A stretch of DNA of 19,593 nucleotides from a bacterium F11 (lineage in GTDB: Bacteria; Elusimicrobiota; Elusimicrobia; F11), in contig MSYE01000166.1 of the NCBI GenBank assembly GCA_002176905.1, positions 1 to 19,593 on the forward strand, read 5' to 3'. The position numbers and the translations under genes are program-made. This document shows positions 14,440-19,593 of the stretch, piece by piece; the stretch's first letter is position 1; each line of letters starts with the position of its first letter. Under the pieces are notes generated by a model. That model was given only the letters and a program-made list of their open reading frames with translations, did no database searches and had not been told where the DNA came from.

Positions 14440-14673
14440 GCGGGTCTTTTAAGACCTGTTATGGTTAGCAGGACAGTCCCAGACCGACCGTCTTGAATAT
14501 TGTATTTGTTGCTTCAAGTAATGGCGTGCTCGGTTTTATCCGTTGGATTGAAAGCCCACCACATCAATACATGGCATATTGCTATGTATATTCCCCGGAC
14601 CGTGATTGAGATAAGCAATAAATTTCTCTAGAAGGGATAACTCCTTTTTTGGAGGGAATTTTTATTGCTTTTA
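14440..14673 (+). ncRNA. Candidate structured RNA (possibly 6S-like)
   Basis: The 345 bases between the csp stop and the reductase start hold no supported gene but several good hairpins. GGTCT/AGACC (14443-14456). CTTGAA/TTCAAG (14492-14518), nested inside ACCGA/TCGGT (14483-14487 with 14530-14534). A 9-bp stem ATACATGGC/GCTATGTAT with one G-T pair (14567-14589). A terminator-like stem at 14615-14668. The stretch AGCAGGACAGTCCC (14467-14480) resembles the 5' side of the 6S RNA bubble, and GGCGTGCTCGGTT with a later 3' hairpin is placed roughly as in E. coli 6S RNA. The terminal closing stem is not convincing. It could equally be a leader controlling the reductase. The stretch 14384-14439 shows only a weak GACC/GGTC hairpin with a T-rich loop. 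Confidence 0.35.
14615..14673 (+). terminator. Terminator-like stem-loop upstream of the reductase gene
   Basis: GCAATAAA (14615-14622) pairs perfectly with TTTATTGC (14661-14668). The stem continues inward with TTCTC/GAGGGA (including G-T pairs), and the loop contains CTCC-TTTTTT-GGAG. TTTTA follows directly. It lies 56 bp before the reductase start, so it either ends a short RNA made upstream or acts as an attenuator. Confidence 0.6.
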
Positions 14674-14728
14674 TCTGTTATAGGTAGTGTAGGAGTGCCA
14701 TGTAATCAACGATAAGGGGGACACTGCC

Positions 14729-15460
14729 TTGAGTACGGGACAGAGAACAAGACCATTTGAGATGTATGAAACAAGGGTTGAATCCATTGATAATTTAAGC
14801 CCAAGAAATGTAAACGTTCGGTTTCAGCTTCCACAGGGGAAAGAAAAATATTTTAAAGCCGGTCAATTTGTCCAAATTTTTGTTCCTCGTGAAGGGGACA
14901 AACCCAGACGAACAGCGTACTCCATAGCATCCCCTCCTCAGTTAACGGATTCTTTTGAACTCTGTGTAACAAGGGTTGATGGGGGTGTATCTTCCGGCTA
15001 TGTTCATCAACTCAAAAAAGGAGATAAAGTCACAGTATTGGGACCATTGGGACGCTTTACACTCCCAGATAATCTCCCGAGAGATGTTGTCTTTATTGCA
15101 ACGGGATCAGGAATTGCCCCGTTTCGAAGCATGGTAAACGATCTGTTGTACAAAGAAACAGACAAGAATGTGTATCTCCTCTATGGCAACCGGCATGATG
15201 ATGACATCCTTTATCAAAAAGAATGGGAGAAATTGGCCTCAACAGAAAAGAATTTCAAACTCTATCTGACGCTTAGTCAGCCCAAGAATTGGACTGGACC
15301 AAAGGGATATGTCGGATCAAAAATTGAGGAATTCATACCCAATTTGAAGGAGAAAGATTATTACATCTGCGGTCTCTCCACGATGATAGATTCTGTTAAA
15401 GATAAATTAAGAGAATTGGAGGTCCCAGATAGTCAGATCCATTTCGAAAAATACGATTAA
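14729..15460 (+). CDS. FAD-dependent ferredoxin/flavodoxin-NAD(P)H reductase family protein
   Basis: The 243-residue protein is of the FNR superfamily, with an N-terminal FAD beta-barrel (about 8-115) and C-terminal NAD(P) domain (about 116-243). FAD motif RTAYSIAS (61-68; the RxYS motif) and GVSSGYVH (86-93) bind flavin; GSGIAPFRSM (126-135), LLYGNR and YYICGLSTMID form the nicotinamide site; the tail HFEKYD is typical. No 2Fe-2S ferredoxin domain is fused, so the electron partner is separate; ferredoxin or flavodoxin is the likely choice. Start is TTG, with a strong AAGGGGG Shine-Dalgarno 8 bp upstream (14714-14720). An ATG-TAA start-stop with its own AGGAG lies at 14700-14705. Confidence 0.92.
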   Translation: MSTGQRTRPFEMYETRVESIDNLSPRNVNVRFQLPQGKEKYFKAGQFVQIFVPREGDKPRRTAYSIASPPQLTDSFELCVTRVDGGVSSGYVHQLKKGDKVTVLGPLGRFTLPDNLPRDVVFIATGSGIAPFRSMVNDLLYKETDKNVYLLYGNRHDDDILYQKEWEKLASTEKNFKLYLTLSQPKNWTGPKGYVGSKIEEFIPNLKEKDYYICGLSTMIDSVKDKLRELEVPDSQIHFEKYD

Positions 15461-15552
15461 CCTCTTTTGTCCCACTTCCATTATTCCCAATAAACCTAGA
15501 GTTTTGCTAATATCTCTCCACTTAAAACAAATAGCTTGTTAGCGTTTGATTT

Positions 15553-15624
15553 TCCTCGGTAGCTCAACGGTGGAGCGTCCCGCTGTTAACGGGAAGGCTG
15601 CTGGTTCGAATCCAGCCCGGGGAG
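15553..15624 (+). tRNA. tRNA-Asn (anticodon GTT)
   Basis: This is a complete 72-base cloverleaf. Acceptor stem TCCTCGG pairs with CCGGGGA (one T-G), discriminator G. The D-arm is GCTC/GAGC. The anticodon stem TCCCG/CGGGA encloses loop CTGTTAA with anticodon GTT. The T-arm is GCTGG-TTCGAAT-CCAGC. The 3' CCA is not encoded (GAAA follows). No repeated 3'-end fragment was seen nearby, so there is no sign of an integrated element at this tRNA. Confidence 0.98.
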
Positions 15625-15706
15625 AAAATATTGCTTTCGGCAAAATTAGCTGGTAGTTGATCAATTGTAGTTGGAATAGGCATGAAAAGTGTATTATGAT
15701 CTAACC

Positions 15707-15744
15707 AGTCGGTAAGAATGTGTTCCCCTTATCATTGACCGACT
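15707..15744. other. Inverted repeat between tRNA-Asn and SEC-C gene
   Basis: AGTCGGT (15707-15713) and ACCGACT (15738-15744) form a perfect 7-bp stem; AATG/CATT pairing inside can extend it. No T-run follows. The surrounding 15625-15838 has no gene. It could be a processing signal or leader structure for the next gene. Confidence 0.4.
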
Positions 15745-15796
15745 ACAAAAAGCCAACCCTCATTTCCCTTCCAATAGCTATAAGCCCCCTCTCACC

Positions 15797-15828
15797 CCTC
15801 CAGCCACCCCTCAAATAAAAACAGGAGG
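15797..15828 (+). promoter_or_regulatory. Possible Shine-Dalgarno sequestering pair for SEC-C gene
   Basis: The strong Shine-Dalgarno GGAGG (15824-15828) of the following gene is exactly complementary to CCTCC at 15797-15801, within a C-rich tract (about 15785-15812). A 5-bp hairpin hiding the ribosome site is therefore possible. The loop is 22 bases, so stability is modest. Confidence 0.3.
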
Positions 15829-15838
15829 AAGATGAAAA

Positions 15839-16255
15839 ATGAGTACCAACAACGATGAGGTATGTGTTTGTGAAGGAGGGAAGACCTTTAAGGATTGTTG
15901 CATCCATAAAATTCAAAATGGTCAATTCAATGATAAGAAAGCAAATGAGTGTGATATTGTGGACGATAATTGCCCTTTATGTGTCCTGGAGCAAAGTGCG
16001 AATACGGAAGATGGGAGAGATTTCAATATGTTGGATCGCTTTGTTATCGACATTATTATTGCGGAACATTACAAGGATCAAATGTTGAAGATCTTGAAAG
16101 AGAGTGGGATTCGTCCAGAAGTTATTCAAGCTTTTGAGAGAACCGGACTTTTGCCATCGAAAGAGAACATGGGCCTTTTTACGAGGCAGGATGTGGAGAT
16201 GTGGGAAGAAGCCATTGAAAAGTATCGTAAAAAAGGAGATCATAAAAGCCAATAA
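15839..16255 (+). CDS. SEC-C-motif cysteine-rich small protein
   Basis: A 138-residue soluble protein of unknown function. The N-terminus CVCEGGKTFKDCC (9-21) has the exact spacing of the SEC-C zinc motif (C-x-C-x8-C-C; usual form CPCGSGKKYKKCC), as found at the SecA C-terminus where it binds SecB and ribosomes. Gly-Ser-Gly is replaced by Glu-Gly-Gly. A second cluster, C38...C45-P-L-C48, follows, and there are no cysteines after residue 48. The remainder is predicted helical and charged, without a membrane segment or signal peptide. The start is supported by AGGAGGAAG 9-10 bp upstream. It is flanked by tRNA-Asn and the secreted glycosidase, with no operon partner. I do not recognise a named family beyond the motif. 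Confidence 0.75.
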   Translation: MSTNNDEVCVCEGGKTFKDCCIHKIQNGQFNDKKANECDIVDDNCPLCVLEQSANTEDGRDFNMLDRFVIDIIIAEHYKDQMLKILKESGIRPEVIQAFERTGLLPSKENMGLFTRQDVEMWEEAIEKYRKKGDHKSQ

Positions 16256-16500
16256 GCCTCATTTGAAAATATAATCGAATTGATAAATAGGGCCATTTAT
16301 TGAATTTTAGAAGTCAAATGGTGCTTCTTATGGGTGGGCTATCCCCTGCCAATTTCTTCAAGCAATCTTAAGAGGATCTTAATGTGGGATATGGTAAACT
16401 GTACCCCATCGAAGGCCCTCCAAATATTTTCACCTCCTTCTTATTATCACATCATTCATTTTTATTCGTTATTACATTAAAAAAATAATAGAGGACAATC
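16256..16500. other. Intergenic stretch before the glycosidase gene
   Basis: No gene is supported in these 245 bases. A weak AT-rich hairpin (ATAAAT 16283-16288 with ATTTAT 16295-16300, then TTTT) may end the SEC-C transcript. A second imperfect stem lies at about 16385-16410 (GGTA/TACC with flanking TGG/CCA). A Shine-Dalgarno GAGG at 16489-16492 serves the next start. Confidence 0.4.
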
Positions 16501-19500
16501 ATGAAAATCAATCTAAGTATAAACGACACCTATCATAAAATTATCCTTCTTTCGCTTATTGGCTTTTTCGGTATTACATTCGCTTCTGCCGAAGCCACCC
16601 GAGATATCTTCGCCGATGGGGGACTTTATGATGATCATATGAATATCTTGAATTTTAATGTGGGATTAACGCCTCCACCAGATAGCATAACTGCTCCACC
16701 TAATGATCCACCACCAGAAGGGAATATTTATCTTCATACGGACTCTCCTGGACCTCGACCAGGTCAATTTCTTGGGCCCTGGGCAGGATGGGGTATGGCC
16801 CATGTGAATGCACCTGGATCGTTTAGTCCTGTTAGTAGAGATTTAAGAGAATATTGGGGTGGGGACGTTCGGTTTATGGTGAGAAGTGACGTGCCCCTTG
16901 AAATAAAGATTCAATATGCTGGGGTTAGTCCGGATCCTGTCTATTTTATTGATACCACGGGTGGAGAATGGATTGAACATACCATTCCATTAAGTAGTAT
17001 TGGGGCAACCATGGGTCGATTGGAATTTGTTCGGTATCCCTTTATCGTAACCAAACCTGGCTCTACCGATGACCACGAATGGGATATTGATTACGTTCGA
17101 TGGACAAAGCGTGTCATTGGTCTTCAGATCCATCCATCATCAACGCGAATGAATACAGACCAGGAGCGTCAGTTTACTGTTGTTGGAGTTGATGTTAATG
17201 GCGAACAAGTTATCATCACGCCCGAGTTTATTACCCCTAATTTTGGAACATTGACCACAAAAGAATTTAGCCCCTCAGCCTTTCTAACGGTTAATGAGGG
17301 AGACACGGGAGGTGTTATTGAAGCTCGTTATGGCAATTTTACTGTTTCGGCCACTGTCGAAGTCACAAATGATTCCTTGGTTGATCAATTCGGAATTTTA
17401 AGCGATACCATTGATGGAACAAATTTCGATGAGACCAGCCCCAATCAGAATGCCGCCATTTTTCTTTATTCGGATACACAAGAAAATGAAAGCACCCTTC
17501 CCACTTTTCCACCTGTTTTGGGAAATTCCCCAGAAGGCCATCAACACCACAAGGTGGTTTTTAATAATGAAACCAATCCCAATGGCTTTCAGGGAGCCGG
17601 TATTCAATCAGGTCCCTTGTTATCCCCCGACACGCTCACACGTGATTTTAGTATGTATGACAATGGCTCCCTTCAGTTTTTATTTAAAGGACCCTCTTCT
17701 GATACGTCTCTTAGAGACAATCTAATTCTGGGAATTCGATCAGGAAATGTTAGGGCAGGTTTTGAGTCATCAAAAGTGTTTCTAAGAGATTATGTGGATT
17801 TTGATGATCAATGGCACGGTGTTATTGTTCCGCTAACACATTTTACAGGTGCTAAGCCATTGGCTGATTTGTCCCGAATGAAAATCTACTTTAATATCGC
17901 TTATGTAGGCAGTCTGGACACCAACACGGAAGCCGAAAGAACCGTTTTCTTGGATAATATTCGGTTGGTGACAGAAAATCCAGGTCCGTTATCTGAAATT
18001 CGGATTTACCCGAGTTCAGATGCCAATCCTGTCTCTGTCAGTGTCAACGAAAGACGCAAATTTCGTGCGGTTGGACTTGATGATGATAAAAACGAATTTG
18101 ATATTTCGCCAATATGGGATTTTAAAGGAGCGTCTATAGGGGACTTGGATCCGGCTTCTGGTCCTTTTACTTTCTTCACAGCAGGCTCTTTTTCATTAGA
18201 TGGTACTATCCGCGCATCCATTGGTCAGATTGAAGGAACCGTTTCTGTTTCTGTCCAACAAGCCCCTGATGATGGTTCACATGTAGAAGTTGTTAAGGAA
18301 GGAGATCAGTGGTCTCTTCTGGTAGATGATCAACCTTATTTTGTGAGAGGAGTCACCTATTCTCCGGCAACAGTTGGTCAGTCTCCTCGAACCGCTACCC
18401 TTGAGGACTGGATGACTGTTGATCAAAACGAAAATGGCCTGAATGATTTTGCTTATGAATCATTTGTTAGGAGTGATGATGGTACCAACGGCCCGCCAGT
18501 GGGCGATTTTCAATTGATGAAAGAGATGGGAGTAAACACCATCCGCCTTTATCACCATGCTTCCAATAATCCCGATGTCATTGCGGGCTATGGGGAATCG
18601 GTTTCATCCTTTCTTCAATATGATCACGAGACAAATAAGGAATTGTTGCGTGACCTGCATGAAACTTACGGTATCCGTGTTTTAATGGGTGATTTCCTGG
18701 GCGCTTTCACGATTGGTTCCGGAGCAAATGGAGATGACGGTACTGATTACCGTGATCCTGTCCAGAGAGAAAGGATGTTGGCCAGCGTTCGACAAATGGT
18801 AATGGATTTTAAGGATGAACCGTTCCTTTTGATGTATGTCTTGGGTAATGAAAGCAACTTTGATTTTTCTCTTACACAATCCAACGCCGCGCTATATCCC
18901 CGGGCATTTGTTCAATTTTTAGAAGAAGCTGCCAGTTTGATCAAATCCTTGGATGACCGTCATCCTGTCGTGGCATCAATTGGAGATATTGGTTTTAAAC
19001 CACCACCGCAGGATAAGGAAGCCAATTGCCCGAGTCCCGACGATTGTGAAGATTGGTTTTTGGACCTCTTGGCCCGCTTTGCTCCTTCAATCGATGTTTT
19101 CGGTACCAATGCCTATCGGGGGACAAGTTTTGGAGACTTATGGCGGGATGTGAAGGAACACTATGACCGACCAATTCTCATGACCGAATTTGGTGATCTT
19201 ACCCCCTCTATTACCAACAACCAGTTGGATGAGGTGCGTCAGCTTGAAATTCATGCAGGCGCTTGGGGTGATATTGAAAACAATGCCAAGGGCGCTGTAG
19301 GGGAAGGTAACGCCATTGGTGGCACCGCTTTTGCCTGGTTGGATAACTTCTGGCAAAGTGATTTGCCTGAAGAACACAATCATGACAACAATCCCAATGA
19401 ATTTCATGGAATAACATCCCAGGGGGATGGGTCCCAAAGCCCTTATCTTCGAAAGTTGAGGCAGGTATATTTTTATTATCAATCTCAATGGATTGGTGAA

Positions 19501-19593
19501 GGCGGGATACGGGCAGACGCTGGAGGGAGTCGGGATATTGTTGACTCTCCCGCAGATGGTATTATCAATTCTGCTGAGTTGAATTTAATTGGT
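16501..19593 (+). CDS. Secreted multidomain GH2-like glycoside hydrolase (3' end outside window)
   Basis: The frame is open for 1031 codons with no stop before the right edge. Residues 1-30 form a signal peptide (hydrophobic 14-27, cleavage likely ASA|EA). Then two alternating pairs: a beta-sandwich, carbohydrate-binding-like domain (about 31-200), an Ig-like domain (about 205-289), a second sandwich (about 290-491, ending FLDNIRLV) and a second Ig-like domain (about 499-590). Residues about 597-1000 are a clan-A TIM barrel like the GH2 catalytic domain: FVRGVTYSP, GVNTIRLYH (677-685), acid/base E784 in GNE, FGTNAYRG, nucleophile E896 in TEFGD, and AFAWLDNFW (943-951). The visible end, SPADGIINSAELNLIG, resembles the start of Ig-like repeats of large adhesins. 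The product is probably exported and surface-bound or secreted for polysaccharide breakdown; the substrate is not readable. Confidence 0.88.
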   Translation, partial: MKINLSINDTYHKIILLSLIGFFGITFASAEATRDIFADGGLYDDHMNILNFNVGLTPPPDSITAPPNDPPPEGNIYLHTDSPGPRPGQFLGPWAGWGMAHVNAPGSFSPVSRDLREYWGGDVRFMVRSDVPLEIKIQYAGVSPDPVYFIDTTGGEWIEHTIPLSSIGATMGRLEFVRYPFIVTKPGSTDDHEWDIDYVRWTKRVIGLQIHPSSTRMNTDQERQFTVVGVDVNGEQVIITPEFITPNFGTLTTKEFSPSAFLTVNEGDTGGVIEARYGNFTVSATVEVTNDSLVDQFGILSDTIDGTNFDETSPNQNAAIFLYSDTQENESTLPTFPPVLGNSPEGHQHHKVVFNNETNPNGFQGAGIQSGPLLSPDTLTRDFSMYDNGSLQFLFKGPSSDTSLRDNLILGIRSGNVRAGFESSKVFLRDYVDFDDQWHGVIVPLTHFTGAKPLADLSRMKIYFNIAYVGSLDTNTEAERTVFLDNIRLVTENPGPLSEIRIYPSSDANPVSVSVNERRKFRAVGLDDDKNEFDISPIWDFKGASIGDLDPASGPFTFFTAGSFSLDGTIRASIGQIEGTVSVSVQQAPDDGSHVEVVKEGDQWSLLVDDQPYFVRGVTYSPATVGQSPRTATLEDWMTVDQNENGLNDFAYESFVRSDDGTNGPPVGDFQLMKEMGVNTIRLYHHASNNPDVIAGYGESVSSFLQYDHETNKELLRDLHETYGIRVLMGDFLGAFTIGSGANGDDGTDYRDPVQRERMLASVRQMVMDFKDEPFLLMYVLGNESNFDFSLTQSNAALYPRAFVQFLEEAASLIKSLDDRHPVVASIGDIGFKPPPQDKEANCPSPDDCEDWFLDLLARFAPSIDVFGTNAYRGTSFGDLWRDVKEHYDRPILMTEFGDLTPSITNNQLDEVRQLEIHAGAWGDIENNAKGAVGEGNAIGGTAFAWLDNFWQSDLPEEHNHDNNPNEFHGITSQGDGSQSPYLRKLRQVYFYYQSQWIGEGGIRADAGGSRDIVDSPADGIINSAELNLIG

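Noticed and set aside
14521..14631. 36-codon ORF from ATG 14521 to TAG 14631
   Set aside because: No credible Shine-Dalgarno, no recognisable composition, and it runs through the hairpins of the candidate RNA; likely chance.
15553..15624. tRNA-Asn as an integration site
   Set aside because: No integrase gene and no repeat of the tRNA 3' end seen downstream.
16329..16370. 13-codon ORF in the spacer before the glycosidase
   Set aside because: No ribosome binding site and no supporting feature.
19138..19488. 116-residue minus-strand ORF inside the glycosidase gene
   Set aside because: Opposite strand of the barrel domain with its nucleophile region; no independent start signal.

Overview
The window is about 43% GC by eye. 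It reads as a chromosome segment of a Gram-negative, probably deltaproteobacteria-like bacterium, because it encodes an LptE-type outer-membrane lipoprotein, MurJ, ZapA and the block leuS-lptE-holA. The lineage cannot be fixed from the sequence alone. Most genes are on the plus strand and tightly packed; only rpsT is on the minus strand.

Layout. Positions 1-1030 are anomalous. The first 130 bases are a diverged copy of an internal piece of the uvrC gene found intact at 12442-13755. It joins abruptly to a 5'-truncated and partly frameshifted glycerol-3-phosphate dehydrogenase (GlpD-like) remnant. Next come a cell-division pair (ZapB-like coiled coil, ZapA), rarA, 5-formyl-THF cyclo-ligase, dxs, tlyA, leuS, lptE and holA, all compact enough to be one or two operons. 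rpsT converges on holA with a 15-bp overlap and has a recognisable promoter. Diverging from rpsT is a coupled set murJ-uvrC-ogt, with two ATGA overlaps. This is followed by a cold-shock gene, a 345-base non-coding stretch with several hairpins (a candidate structured RNA ending in a terminator-like stem), an NAD(P)H-flavin/ferredoxin reductase, tRNA-Asn(GTT), a small cysteine-rich SEC-C protein, and a very large secreted protein that runs off the right edge.

Function. The left and centre are housekeeping: division, replication and recombination (RarA, Pol III delta), isoprenoid precursor supply (Dxs), translation (LeuRS, TlyA, bS20, tRNA-Asn), envelope assembly (LptE, MurJ) and repair (UvrC, alkyltransferase-like protein). 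The right end is accessory. The open frame 16501-19593 encodes a signal peptide, two alternating pairs of beta-sandwich and Ig-like domains, and a clan-A (GH2-like) TIM-barrel glycosidase with its acid/base (GNE) and nucleophile (TEFGD) motifs. It then appears to enter another adhesin-type Ig-like repeat where the window ends.

Most worth a second look: the uvrC'/'glpD junction and the one-directional substitutions in its uvrC copy; the natural UvrC that lacks its C-terminal HhH domain; the candidate RNA at about 14440-14673; ATG-TAA start-stop elements just upstream of two TTG-initiated genes; and the multidomain glycosidase. No CRISPR array, insertion sequence, phage module or recognisable defence system was found.
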